This document shows positions 36,121 to 49,430 of a DNA stretch of 64,000 bases, piece after piece. Made by a program: the position numbers and the translations under genes. The DNA comes from Campylorhamphus procurvoides. Lineage: Eukaryota > Chordata > Aves > Passeriformes > Dendrocolaptidae. Each line of letters opens with the position of its first letter. Within the stretch, counting starts at the first letter, position 1. Where the stretch lies: positions 1 through 64,000 of the forward strand of contig WBMV01003024.1 in assembly GCA_013396655.1 (NCBI GenBank). The letters run 5' to 3'. The notes beneath the pieces are model-generated. The model had not been told where the DNA came from and did not search any database. It saw only the letters and a program-made list of their open reading frames with translations.

Positions 36121-36616
36121 TTTTTTTTTTGTGATTTAGGCTGTGGCATGTGTCCTTTTTCAGCTGTGTTTGTGCTGACTTGAAAAAAAACCCACTGCTG
36201 TCTGTCCCCAAACCACCTCTTTTCTGAAAGCATTTGTCTTCCCCACATCCAATTGCTGGGGACTTTTAGAACATGTCATTTAGTCTCAGTCAGAATGAAC
36301 CAGGTTATTTTAAACAGTGAATTTCAAGTTTATTTTGATGGAATTGTGTTGAGAAAAAATTACATGAGTATTTCGTGTGGATGCTAGACTGGTCCATAAC
36401 CTCTTTCAGACGTCTATGACAGGCAATAAGAACTTATCTGGGAGTGCTAACTGTAGCTAGCAGAAATCTATGTACAAAACTATGGCCCTGGGATGTTCAT
36501 ATCATAATAGCACCATATCAGAACAAGAGTTTTCTTGTATTTTTTTTCTTCACTCTTATGGTCAGTATGTGTAATAACTTCACTGTAATTTATTAACTTC
36601 CTGTCATGTAGTCTAT

Positions 36617-36645
36617 AAAAAAAAAAAAAAAAGAAGAAAAAGAAA
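36617..36645 (+). repeat. Poly-A followed by purine-rich tail
   Basis: A run of about 16 A continues as GAAGAAAAAGAAAG. No gene-like sequence precedes it that would mark it as a retrocopy tail. Confidence 0.7.
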
Positions 36646-37330
36646 GAGACCAGTGGCATCGACAGTCTGGAACAAGAAACTGAAGGAAAGGATTCAAAGC
36701 CTCCCTAAACTAGGCAACAGAGAGCTCTCCAGAAAAGGAGACATCCAAGACACCAGAAACATCTTTGTTTCACTGTTCAGGATGACACTTCTCTCTGTGT
36801 TTTGTTTGCAATACAGGATCTTCCTTTGAAGCCAGAAATGTAAGGTTTATCTACGCAGGAAGTTGGCAAGTTGGCAACTGATCTTCTCTTTCAAACTGAT
36901 GTAAGAAGCTGTGGCGTTCTTTTTTGTGTGCTTCATAGCTCAGTAGCTGAAGAGCTCACCCCAGTGTGGGAGCATCCTATGCTAAATTTTTCTCTAAGGA
37001 GGTTTAGACCCTCATTTCTCACAGCAGACAGTATGTATTTTATTCTTACATTCTTTTATGGGTAGAAAAATATGTCTTTTCTTGGGATAATGACAAACTG
37101 ATTGAGCACTTGGGCAAACACTGCACTTCATGCTCCATCTGTTGATTATGTTTTAAGCTTCCATTTAAAAGAAGGAATGTATCTGGTCTTCTCTGTCTTC
37201 ATGACTGATCTTGCCCTTGGACTACTTAAAGACTAAGACAGCATATGAGGTTAGGAAGAAAAGATGAGGCAACATCAGCTATAGGTAGCTTTCTCTCCAG
37301 GGTGAGCTTTGAGAGAGCACCATCTGATTC

Positions 37331-37528
37331 ATGAAGAATGTCTTCACTGAAAGGGTGGTTAAGCATGGGAACAGGCTGCCGAGGGAAGTGGTGGAGTCAA
37401 CATATCTGGAGGTGTTCAAGAAATGATTGGCATGGCACTTAGTGCTGTGATCTAGTTGACAAGATAGTTTTCAGTCAAGGTTGGACTCAATCTGGGAGGC
37501 TTTATCCAACCTTCATGATTCTATGATC
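37331..37528 (+). mobile_element. CR1 LINE 3' end
   Basis: ATGAAGAATGTCTTCACTGA, AAGGGTGGTTAAGCATGGGA, ACAGGCTGCCGAGGGAAG and TGGTGGAGTCAACATATCTGG are followed by a terminus ending CTTCATGATTCTATGAT. This is a clear CR1 3' UTR with its terminal motif. Confidence 0.88.
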
Positions 37529-37869
37529 AAAGAAGAAGAGAGATGAGTTGCACATCTGTGTGTATTCAGAAGGCATTTAAAATGCAAGGTGCTCCACAAA
37601 GACTTAAGATTTAAGCATCAGAAAGATTAAACGGAGTATGAGCGTGGGGTGACTCTGTCTGTACTAAACAGTACCAGATCAAGGGAAAGACCAGTCTAAA
37701 CACCTTCTGTAATATTACATAGTAAGGGAAACCTGGGGAAGAGGGTAAGAATATGCAGTTATATGTGTTTTCATCAAGCCAGAGATAAGTATCTTTGTAA
37801 TTCATCATCTTTGTTATGTTATTCCTCAATGAATTTGTCCAGTTATTTTTTTAAGAGTCATTGAAACTT

Positions 37870-37975
37870 CAGTGTTCACAGCATCCCATGGCGCGGATTT
37901 TCACCATTGATTGCACACTGTGGAAACAACCTTCTCATACTTTTTTGTCACCTGCTATTTCCAGCTGCTCCCAAC
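37870..37975 (-). mobile_element. Possible old CR1/L3-like fragment, antisense
   Basis: The order CATGGCGCGGATTTTCACC, TTGATTGCACACTGTGGAAA, then a T-rich CACCTGCT segment resembles reverse-complement CR1/L3-type sequence in which a first-residue block is followed by 'CTGTGTGAAGAAAT'. The match is weak and based on pattern memory only. Confidence 0.35.
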
Positions 37976-40900
37976 TGGAGCCTGAGAGAGGGTTCACCCC
38001 ACTACCATGTCATCTACCATGTTCTCTTTGAATGCCTGTGCTGGTAAGTAAGTGAGATGCCTAAGTCTTTTTTGCTCAAACTGGGCTGTTACACTAGGGA
38101 AAAAGCAGTTCTCAGTACATTGACAAGGTTTGCAGAAAATCAAGTGAAAAGGTGTGGTTAAAAAAATAGACAGCTTACTTTTCTTCCAGTATGCCCTGGA
38201 GTTTGTGGTTTTGGTATGTTTTCATCATACATCTGCATTTATGTCTTTAGCAGCTAATTCTTTCTAAGACAGAGAGAGACCAGGACTGCATGCATTTTTC
38301 CACATGGAAACACATAATCACTTTATATGCAGTATTGTCTTTAACAGCAGAAATGCAACTTGCTTTCATATCTCGTTTCATCCCACATTTTTCCAGAGTG
38401 GACAGCTTTTACTGATGCAAGTCTGAATCAAAAGAGACTTACAGAGAGAAGTGATGGTCCATTAACACTGCTTCATGAAAAATAAGTCATTATTAGAACC
38501 CTCAAGCCATTTCATATTTCCTTTCACTTGCATCTAACTGGTTTTCCAGTCTTCTGCACAACTGTGTAGTATATTGTTTGGGCATGATTTTGATGGCCAA
38601 AGGTAGTCTGGACCATCTGTTAATCACTTAGTTCTCTCAACCTTAGTATGCGAGCAGCTGGCTTTTCCTATTTGTCTCATGCTGTTAATGATTTTTTTTT
38701 AATTTTTTTAAATTATTTTTTTAGGACTGTGTTAGGGCTATCAAGGGTTCTTTGCTTACCATGGCTCTTATTTATCACAAACAGAGTAAACAGCTCTACT
38801 CATATTAAAACTAAACAGTAAAAGATACAAAGAAAGGAATAGGAGTTTAAATATTTCAGTTCCAAGGATGTGGAAGTCCTCTACATGTGCTTTAAGGACT
38901 GAATTTTTTTTTCTTAATTGTTGATTGAGGTAAGATATTTGTGAAAATAACTAAGACTTAATAGAGTTTTCACATTAACAAATAGTCATGTAATATCAAA
39001 AAGATGTATTCTAATGTTGCAGTCTTCTTTGTCTAGGTGATACCTGATGTAGGATTTTTCCCTTGTGTTCTACTGAACTTCAGATATGCAGGAAAATAAA
39101 GATATGATAGGACACACCATTGCCTCCCAGAATTCACGTTGTGCTGCGCATCAGTGGCCCTCTTAAATATCTCGCTGTCATCAGCTTTAGAATTTGGTTC
39201 TCCATTAACAAAATCAAAATCTTTAGGGCTCTCCTCCTTCACTCAAAAATAAGTAAACCTCAAAACCTCAGAAGTAAAAACAAGATGAAAAAACAAAACC
39301 CAAAATAACATCTTGAGAAACTAGCTTGAGGAAAAGTCAATGTCATGAGCACTTCTTATTATTTGACATTCCGGAGATTTTTGCTTGACATCCCAGTCTT
39401 GGCTGTGATTCCTGTTCTGATGAGCCTGACTTTGCCCTGGTGCTAGATGGGAAGTCTTGGTGCCCTGTCCAAAGATCTACACTACAGGAGGTAATATTTA
39501 TCTGAAAAAAATAATGTGTTGCAACCTTTGATTAGTGTGCCTAGGTTTTGTTCCGGATCTAGCATTTGAGTTGCCTCTGACTGTAGGTTAAACTCTTTCC
39601 AGCAGAGGGTGATAGTACATTTATGCTCAAGCAGCTGATTATAGTGCCTAGGGAACAGGACTGACTTTGTATTAGAGAGGATATGAACATGCATGCATTT
39701 CTGATAGGTCTGTTCCTGTATGAAGGTCTGAATGTTCTCACGTAAAACACTGCCTAAGATCATGAGATTTTATTACTGATCCAAATATTAACATAATAGT
39801 TCTGTGAACATCAGAACTAAGGAAAGTTCTTGTGTGGTGTCCCTCCATTTGTTGATTATTTAACTGAGTTGTAGTATGATTCTGTATTGTACTTATATTT
39901 GCCTATTACTTTCCCTTAAAGAGCACTCCCTGTCAGCTACATGTCGCTGATTTTGACTGCAACAGTAGACCTATAAAATAATTATTATTTTTTTAACATA
40001 TATCCACATTTGTTTTTTACAAAGATTACATGGGCTTAAATGGTCTTGAGACTTAATTGCCTCTAAATTGTTCAGGTGAAACTGTCCAAAGATTGCAAAT
40101 TTTATGTGGGGAGAAAGGGAACTGAAATCACCTGAAGGGTTGTGCATAGTGTATGTTGTTTTTTTCTGTAAGAAAACAAGGTATTGAAAGATAAATATAC
40201 CTAGAAATTATGGGCATTTTACCACTATTAATACCAGCATACAGTACATTATTTAATAAATACTGTGAGACTTCTGAATAAAAGGTCTATGCAGAAATAC
40301 TGCAAAGCTTGACTGAATTAGAATCTGGCATGGATTAGAAAAGAAAAATCACAAAAAAATCCAACAACACAAACATAAAAGGAAAAAAGAATTACAAATG
40401 TGAAACAGTGTGTATCTGCTTTTTGTCATGCTGAGGCTATTGATTTCATTGCCATTTATTGTCACTCAGTTCCAGTGATTTCATCATATGTATCAGTGAA
40501 TAGCCCCAGATATATTGTATATTAATGCTCATGTTGCAAGTCTGTAATGGATCTAGACTGTTTTGTGTGTATCAGAGCCAGGAATTTAACAAATATTAGC
40601 TGCTTAAATCTTCCATCCCTCAATCTGTTAACAGAAAAATAGAGTGGATTCAAGATACCTTTAACCAGAAAAAGATGAATGTCAAGATAGTCCTCCAAAC
40701 AGTATATTTTTGTATGTCTTTTCAGATATAAAAAATTATTCAATCTTTAATTTGTACTGAATTTTTTGTCAGTTGTATTGAGTTAATTCCTTTCTTGTGA
40801 TTTTGTTTGACTGCCATATCTGTGTTTTCAAGTAAGTGTCCATGTGACAACTAATGTTTGAAGTACAAATTGAGAAATTCTCCTTTGTGCTCTGTGTTTA

Positions 40901-43900
40901 GATGAAAATGTCTTTCAGACTTCTTAGGTAAAGAATACCAGGTTCTGAAGCAGCAGGTCCTTGCAGAAAAGCACTTATTTTCTTCTGTCTGAAAGGAAAT
41001 TGAAGTCCAGAATAGAGTGCATTTGGGGAGAAATTTGTAATTGTGGTATGATGTTAATTTAGCTGTAGAATTAAATATTTATGGCTTTCTGCAGCCTATA
41101 AACAATAATAGCAAACAATGCTAACATTTTTACACATGCACTTGCACAAGAAGAGATCAGAAGAGGCATGGCTAAAGCTAACTTTTACAGCAAACATCTT
41201 CTGGTTGATTCTGTCCTTTAGCAAGTCACACTTGCAAATGAGTAACTGGAAGGAATTACAGTAGCAGATGCTGCTGTTTCTTTGCACTGTTTCGGGCTAC
41301 TAGCAAGCTCATGGCCAATGTTGTAACCTTGATGCTTCTAATATAATTATTTTGGGTAAATTATTACTTTAAACTATTAGATCTGTTTAAGCACCTCACA
41401 ATCTTTCAGTAGTGAGTTCCATGGTATCTTAATGGAATGCTTGTCTTCTTTAGTCTTCTAATTACAGAGAAAAGAGTTTCATTAATTTATGGACAAGTTT
41501 TAAAGTAGTCAACCTAGTGTTTACGGTTAAGCTGTATGGCTTAATGTATGGCCGATATACACATATATGTACTTAATTGGGTAATATTATTACATTAACC
41601 CTAATTTTTGTAAAATGAAAATTCGTGTTTGCAGAAGCTGAATGTCTAATAAACCTGCTGAGATTCTGTGGCTGATTCCATTACATCAAGGAACCAGAAT
41701 TCCCCTTTGAATGCCACGTTCCCAGTTCGGCCATACAAAACCCACATGCTGACACAGCCTCAGGTTTGTCGCTCCCCCACAGGCTGAAATAGTGCTTTTT
41801 TTCTCTTGGAAGGAGTACTTGATCTGATTATTTTGACATGATTTGAGAGAGTTTCTGACTTTTTACCTAAAAGAATTTTCTTTCATATAGTTCAGGCACT
41901 GCTCCTTCCACTGAATAGAGGACTAGATTATTATATTTTTGATATGGAAAAAAATAAAAATACAAGGGTATGCAGAAGTGACTCCACTCAACTATCAGCA
42001 AACTCTAAATGTATATCTGTAGGAAAAAAAAAAAGGTTTGATTCTTGTAGTACCTGCTATCAGAAAATTTATTGCAACAATTATATTTTTTTGGCCTAAG
42101 TTCATTTAATTGGTTTCCATTTTCAGAATGTCTGAAAATGTAACAAAGTCTGTGAGGTGAGAAAATCTGCAGTTTGCAGGTGTATGTGGAGGAACCGGCA
42201 AATGACATTCTCAGTCATACAGACCAAAAAATGTGAGTGTTCATCATAAAGGTAAGCATCCATTTTGTCACTGATATCTGTGATTAAGGACTTGAGTAAA
42301 GGTCAGGGAAAGGATTTACCACCAGACCTATGCTGTGCCAAGCTGTCCATGCCCTACCTCTTGCCTTGTACAACTGGCACACCAAGTGCTCCATCCTGCT
42401 CTTGTGGTGTTGCTTGTGAACTTTTTGAGTCCCCACTTGCCCCCACAGCCATGCTACCTGCTCTTGATGTACAGCCCTTCCTATCAGCCTAACTCATGCA
42501 GTTGTTTTTAAGGACAAACTGAATTCAAGACTAGCTTTGCAATGGATGTTGTTTTATTTAGGACACAGAGTCCTAAGTTACAGTCATAATGCCGTGCATT
42601 GTTGAATAAACAACATAGAGCAAAGCCAAAATCTAAAGAAAGCCATCCCTAGCTCTACTGGTGCACTTTCTAATAGAGTTTTGGAGATGTTATCAGATAT
42701 TTTCTTACTGCTTATCTATGATGTAATAAATGTCTGTGATGCACTTGGAATTTTTTATTTACTTTAGCTATAAGCACTGTATGCACTAAAGGTTTTCAGT
42801 GAAAATTTTCATGGTGGACATATCCTTACTTAGCTTAGTATCTGACAATTTATCTATTTCTCTTCTAGTAATTTGTTTGAGGCAGTTATGGGATTGCTTT
42901 AAGCTGATGCTGTCAAGGGTTGAAAACAATGGCCATCCTTCCTACACTAAAAATACTTCCAGTGTACACACAAGGACAACAATATTGTTTTATTTAATGG
43001 AAATTGTCAGAAGCCTGTTTAAAGTTGAAATGTTAAGACATGAATAAGTAAAATAAATGACTTCTCTGAAAACCAATTTCAGCAAACAGAGTACATGATA
43101 TTTGCTAAATTTCATGGAAAAAGACCCCAGCTACAAAAAAGTATAATTTGGGAATAAAACATTACAAGACTGGTTAAAATTTGTAGGACTAATACAGAGA
43201 GATTATATGGAGTGTACGCAGACATTTGGGTTTTTTTTGACTGGTGCAGACCTGTAACATTAAACTATTTTTTTTTCATGTTGTGAGCTTCTTCAAGTGT
43301 CTGTCATTTAAATTTGGTCCCTTCAGATAAACAAACCCATATATGCATATCAGTATTTACTTTAAAACCTGTTGTTTTTCACTCAGACATCTTTCTGCAT
43401 TCTTCATCTACAACAGTTAACTAAGCAGTTTGCAATCATTTGCAACTGAAGAGATGTAGAGCAGTAGAGGTACCTGAGCTGACTTCGAACTGGTCAGCTG
43501 CAGTAGATCATCAGCATGAGCAGGACTGCATGGAGTTTAACAGGGCTGCAGAGTTCAGTTGGGAAGTCAAATAAACACCCATGCCATCAGTTTGCATAGA
43601 GCTGCAGCCTTCTATCACATCAGTATTTGAACTTGCTAATTTAAAGAAAACAAAATATGCCCATGGTGGTCTGCACTATAACCTCTTTGATGCTGAAAGG
43701 CAACTAAAGCAACTTCTTATTGTGCTGGAGCAGTAGATGTAATGAGTCAGCAGCGGCAGTGTGCTCTGAATTCCCCCTGGAAAGAGTGTTGTCTTATAAG
43801 ATGTATTTTGGGAACAGGCCTTTTCCGTCTGAACATTTTTCTTATTTGACTGAGCTGTGAAATTCTATTATTTTGTATGAAAACTTGCCAGGGAAAAGAG

Positions 43901-45108
43901 GAGGAGGCACAGAGGGGGCAAGGGTATGCCAACCATCCAGGAGTCCTGTGTGAGAATCTGCTGAATGTGTTGGTGTGAGAAGTTGTTGTAGATGTAGGGT
44001 ATTCATGCCTGTTTATTCAAACTATGAAACAACCTATGTTCGTAACCTTTAAGTCTGTTTACATATATATTTGAAATTGAAATGCAATAGAGTGGGGAAG
44101 GATCATAGGCCCCGCAAACAGAGAACAGTGCCTGCTTGACTGAACTGATTTCCTTGCTGTCTGAGGTGAGCTTTTATTTTAGGAACCTTTACAGTGTAAC
44201 TCCAGCAGTCACTGCAACTAGGTTACAGTCGTGCAAGAGGAAGGACACTTGGAAAACAAGTAGCTGAAGAGACTCATAAAATGGAAATAGGACAGTTCAT
44301 TAAATTAAATATATCTTGGGAGAGACTCATTTTAAAGTTTGTGAAGAGGGGGAAAGGAGGTTGGAATTGCAATGGGAATGCTCTATTGGGGTCAAGACCA
44401 GTTATATTGCTGCAGGTGCAGGAGGAACTGGGGATCCCGCAGTCTGAGTGACAGGCCTCAGTCGCTATAGTTCAGAATTGGTGTGATAAAGACTGATTGT
44501 ACAGAAAGAGAACATGCTAATGAACTCCAAAATATGTTTTAAAATTATATGTAGCCTCTTTAAAGGTCTTTAGCATATTTGAAACTTAAATACAGTTCTT
44601 AAGCTCCATCGTTCAGGCAATATTACATCAGTGCTTAAGTGCAAGTTTAGAGTGTTGGATCTCTGTGTAGGACTCTTAGGACACAGATGTTATCCATGCC
44701 TCAAGTGCTGGTAAGCACTGTATTGTTGTGCTGGGTTGATGTGGAAATCAGACAGGTCCTGTTCTTTTTCTCATGTTCTTGTGAACAAGAGGAGACAAGA
44801 GCAGTGCATCAGAACAACAGAACTAACTCTTCTTCCCCATGGTGGTAGGCTAACTATCAGAATGAGAAATTATAACTGTCTGAGGAAAGGGTCAAAGAAG
44901 GATTTTCATTACATTTGTTCAATTAATCTCTTGATATCAAATTCAAGAAAATATATTTTTTGATTGCTTTTACTTTCTTTAGTTCAGCACATTTCTAAAC
45001 TTTGATGTATGTTTCTCATGGTGTCTGCCATGACAAACAAGCAAACCCAAGTCCTATACACAGAAATCTGAGTCTTGTTTACCTCTTTTTAACACTTAGT
45101 AAGCAGGA

Positions 45109-45678
45109 TGTGCTGGGTTTGGCTGGCAGGGTTAATTTTCTTCACAGTGGCTAGTATGGAGCTATTTTGGATTTGTGCTGAATTCATCATTAATAATGTA
45201 GAAACATTTTTTTTATTACTGAGCAGTGCTTACAGATCCAAAGCCTTTTCTACTTTCCATACTGCTGCACTGCTGAGAAGACTGGGGGTGCATGGGAAAC
45301 AGGAGGAACACAGCCAGGATGGTTGACCTCAAGTAAACAAGGACTATTCCATACCATATGACATCATGCTCGGTACCTAGAGTGGGAGGAAGAAGGAGGA
45401 AGGGGGGAACCTTTGAACTAATGGTGTTTGTCTTCCCAAGTAAGAGCTTATGTGTGATGGGGCCCTGCTATGCTGGGGAGGGATGAACACCTGCCTGCCC
45501 ATGGGAAGCATGGGAATCTTTTACTCTGCTTTGTGCATGGTTTTTGCTTTTCCTGCTAAACTGCCTTTATCCCAGCCCATGAGTTTTCTCGCTTTTACCT
45601 GTTCAATTCTCTCCTCAATCCTGCTGGATGGAGAGTGAGCCAGTGGCTGTGGTGACTGTCTAGGATTATACCACAACA
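45109..45678 (+). mobile_element. Near-complete solo LTR of a common avian ERV family
   Basis: The 570-bp segment starts TGTGCTGGGTTTGGCTGGCA and ends ACCACAACA. In between it has TTTTGGATTTGTGCTGAATT, CTGAGCAGTGCTTACAGATC, CATACCATATGACATCATGC (a CRE-like ATGACATCAT at 45358-45367), GTTTGTCTTCCCAAGTAAG and GAACACCTGCCTGCCCATGG. These blocks occur in this order in an abundant avian LTR that I recognise from memory. The usual TATA box after the CRE-like site is degenerate. I see no clear target-site duplication (CAGGA before, GAAGG after). Confidence 0.75.
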
Positions 45679-48600
45679 GAAGGTTATTTTAACAGCATTC
45701 ATTCTTTCCAGCTCTGTGGCCATCATAGTTGTTATAAAATAACTGTTTATCAAGAAACACAGAACTGGAAGGGTTTTTCTAGGTCACTGAGTTTGTTTTT
45801 TGTTATTACAAGCAGACAAAATCCCTTTCAGAAACCAATCATACATTACCTCAGGATTTTGATTTTTGACCTCATGATTGCATTTCTTCTAGGGGCCTAA
45901 TTCAGTTTAAGGCAAAATATTAGGGCTTTTTGTTAATAGACAGAATACCACTTTTTTGCACTACTTGGCATAAGACAAATATTTGCTTTATCTGGTGGTT
46001 TTGGTTGATGTATCTTCTGTTTTTCTTAGTTTTCCCTCTGTTAGATTTTACCTGTCTTGATTTCTAGCACTCCTCACTTGAATTTGTCTGTTTCCAGGAT
46101 GCTAATCAATCCCTATACTACTTATTTTTCTCCCCTGTGTTTACCCTCTACATTATTCTGGAGTTGAATATCTATCTAGCTTGGTCTGTGATCCTTTCCT
46201 GGCAAAAAGTTTGCCCATTGGTTTTTTTAGTTAAAACTGGAAGTATTGATAAAACTGAAACATGCCATTATGTCTTGCATTATTTGATACCTACAAGATA
46301 TGAAATGTAGCCTTGTTAAATAGAGTATTAGCATCTAACAGCAGGCAGTGGTCTAATGTAGGTATACACACGCATGTTCTCACTGTATTATTATTTTGTA
46401 AGGGTAGGCTCATTTTATGTCCATGCGTATACAAACTCCACGGCAGAAATGCAATAGCCACTAAGGATGATTTAGACTCAATAAATCAAGCCAAGTTACT
46501 GCTGAAGCCTTCATTTTGAAAATATCATAATGCGCAGTAGAAAATACATGGTTCTTCTTGCTTTAAGAGTTATTTCTTAATGAAAACTGTTGCCTGACTG
46601 TCCAAAAAAAAAAATTAAGTAGTTTAAGGTTCCCCTCTGCAACTACCTTGTATCTTGAAATAAGATCTGATAAAGAAAGTGTCTTCCCCTGGAATGCGGC
46701 CTCTTGTTCCACAAAAGTGGTTAGTATCATTCTGAGTGCAAGAAAGAACACGTCTTTTGTTCCCCTTCCAAAATATTTCAGATGAGCCTGTATAAAGCTG
46801 AAAACAGTTGGTGCTATACAAAGAAACTATATGTGAGACAGAACATTTCACTTGGAATGTTAACAATCTGTGGTTATTTGGTATGATTATACTGTTGCAA
46901 ACCCTGTTTTTTGGTGCTTTGGTTGTGTATGGGTTTTTTTTTTTTTTTTGCTGTACAACTCTGAACTAGGAAGCACAGTGTACTGGGTCAAGGGCTGTGA
47001 GATTACTGCAGTTAGTGCATTTCTTCTGCTGAAAGAATTTGCAATGAATTTCTGTAAACACATCACCTATGTTTGAGCTGTGCTGTCAACATAAGTAAAT
47101 GTGTTAGGAAGGGTTTGGTTTTTTAATGGCTTTTTCAAGCCAGCCTGAGTTCAGTGAGAGAAGTCTAATTTGGCAAGAGTCCCTGCAGAACCTCTCCACC
47201 AGCTGCAGGTTTCCCCCAAGATCCTCAAAAGCAGTACAAGTTGCCAAGCTGATTCCATTAGGGAATACATTAAATTTACAGCCATGTAGTACTTTCCCTA
47301 CCCTCTTTACTTCCTTTCTGTGGCCTTTAACATTGATATTGGACATCTTTTTTTCATATATGACAGTAGACTCAAGCAATCAGAATATGACTTGTCCCTC
47401 TATCTTAGCCTTCTGATTCCAAGTATGTTTGACTTGAGAATGGGTATGAGTCAAACCCTAATATTTTTATGCAGAAAAAATTGCCCATTGACTTCAGTAG
47501 TGTTTCTTATGCAACAAATTGAAATTATCAAAACTTGAGAGTTTAGCCAGTAACAGTTATGTAATCCTGTTTTATAAGTCCCACGAGCATGTTTAATGGA
47601 CCCCTTGGTGTATTGCATGAGGGGACTCCATGACTCTAAAAGGATAAAGTGGCTCTCACTAAGAGATCTTGTTGCCTGTGTGGCTGCAACTGAGTCCTGT
47701 GGATGTCTGTAAATATGATTCTTTCCCAGCTTGAGATTTTTTGCTCTGAATTACATATCAAGTTTTGCATACTTCAGTGTGAATATAAATATGTACCCTA
47801 GCTGTCAGCAGTCCCTTCCCAGAGTTTAATGTATTTCAAAGGAATTTTCTCCTTTAGCTTCTACATTTTTAATGGTCTTTATGCTGCAGTTAGTTTTGAT
47901 GAATTTCTTTGTATTTACATTCAAAAACCTGTGTACTAAAGTTTCATCATTTACAAAAGAATGAACAGCATCCTCAACATGTCACTGTTCAAAATTAAGT
48001 TTGGTTTCCTATTACAGGGGTATGAATCATGTTTAATCTTTTGGATTTTAATTCTCTCTGATAGGAATAGGATGAGGGTAGGTGGGTGGTTTTGAAAAGA
48101 TGTGTAAATGCTTCATTTCATACAACTTAAGGTCTGTGATTTGAAATGCTTTGGAGAGAGGAATTTGAAATTATTATGAGTCCATGCTTTACTCACATGT
48201 TCTATAATAATTTTGATACAAAAAGTCATTAGATTGTCTCAGCCTCTGTGAAATATTCTAAGTGAAGATACACCAGCTGCTTTCTCTTAGGGCTGATTAT
48301 TTACTTTGGATAAAGGGCATGTCACAAAGTGCTTAGATATGACTTGTCATTCATATATACCACATGCCCCTCACAAACAATTACGAAGAATTGTGTCTTC
48401 TGTAGGATTGTAATACACCAGGGCCTAGGGAAAGAAGATATTTCATTTCTTGAAGTTCACAATGAATATGTGAGAACTGTGAAGAATGCCTTATTGCTCC
48501 AGGCAGGTAGCTTAAATGTCAGATGATAGAAAGTTATAAGAAATCAGACTATTTTCTGTTATATCTATTGCTTCTCTGGAAGAGCATTTCAGCAAAGAGA

Positions 48601-49156
48601 AGATGGGGATTGTTTTAGACAAATCAAACTATTCTAAATTTACTTCAAGACCTGAATAACACTGTGTTCCATTCCAAACCAATTGTCCTCAAAATTGGGG
48701 TTTAAGGAGCCTGGTGACTGGTATCAGTGCCTGCAATATACATAACTCTGCCTTGCTCCAATAAGGCAATATGCAGGATCTTTGTGTTGCTATTTTCTTG
48801 CTTTAGCTGCTGGTTACCAAAAGTAGGCATCCATCCTCATGTTCCTAAAGCTAACCCTGAGAAAACATTGGGTGTGAATGCCTTGATTATTCAATATTAG
48901 CTACTGTTTGCTAGCTCTTTGCATCCTTTCATGGAAGGATTTCTGTTGATCTAGTAGAAATGTTAGGTTAGCTTCTCTGCTGGTACAAAAAGGGACTACA
49001 TTTCCACATATTATTGCTCATTCATAGCATTATTCAATTTAACCACCCATCATGAACTGCCATTCATATCATTCCCCTGAGCTGCAACCATGCATGTCTC
49101 ACATCAGTAACCTGAAATATTTCTCCTACATTCCTAAATTTATTATGGAAACCTAG
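45679..49156. other. Intergenic, nothing firmly recognised
   Basis: At about 45750-45800 the phrase ACACAGAACTGGAAGGGTTT faintly resembles the reverse complement of a CR1 terminus. A stretch at 47104-47416 is open on both strands for more than 90 codons but shows no known domain. Confidence 0.5.
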
Positions 49157-49430
49157 TGTCATGGTTTAACCCATGTCAGCAACTGAGTCCCATACAGCTA
49201 CTTCCTCACTTCTGCCCCAATGGGGTAGAGGATAAGAACTGGAAGGATAAAAGTGAGAAAATCTGTGGTTTGAGAAAAAAACAGTTTACTCTAATAACTG
49301 GAATGAAAGGAAATGAAATTATGTGACATAAAACTAAATTTAAAGTAATAATAGCTATAGTAGTAGTAGTAGTGATAATAATTATTGTGGTTACTATTAT
49401 TACTACTATTATTTAATAGAAAAAATAACA
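49157..49430 (-). mobile_element. LTR fragment, antisense, related to the 45.1-kb element
   Basis: TGTCATGGTTTAACCCATGT, then CAGCAACTGAGTCCCATACA and AAGTGAGAAAATCTGTGGTT, corresponds in reverse complement to the 3' end of the 45109-45678 type of LTR (ACTTTTACC...GGGTTAAACCATGACA-like end). After about 49300 it dissolves into A/T-rich trinucleotide repeats (TAG, AAT), which may be a mutated internal simple repeat of the same LTR. Confidence 0.6.

Larger units (their letters stand above)
34103..45108. other. Intergenic, nothing recognised except listed repeats
   Basis: No spliced gene, RNA gene or retroviral coding sequence seen. The only items are the gap at 36103, the poly-A at 36617 and the CR1 fragments near 37.3-38.0 kb. 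Confidence 0.6.

Noticed and set aside
47104..47416. Overlapping 91- and 96-codon frames on opposite strands
   Set aside because: Neither resembles a known protein. Openness on both strands suggests composition rather than coding.
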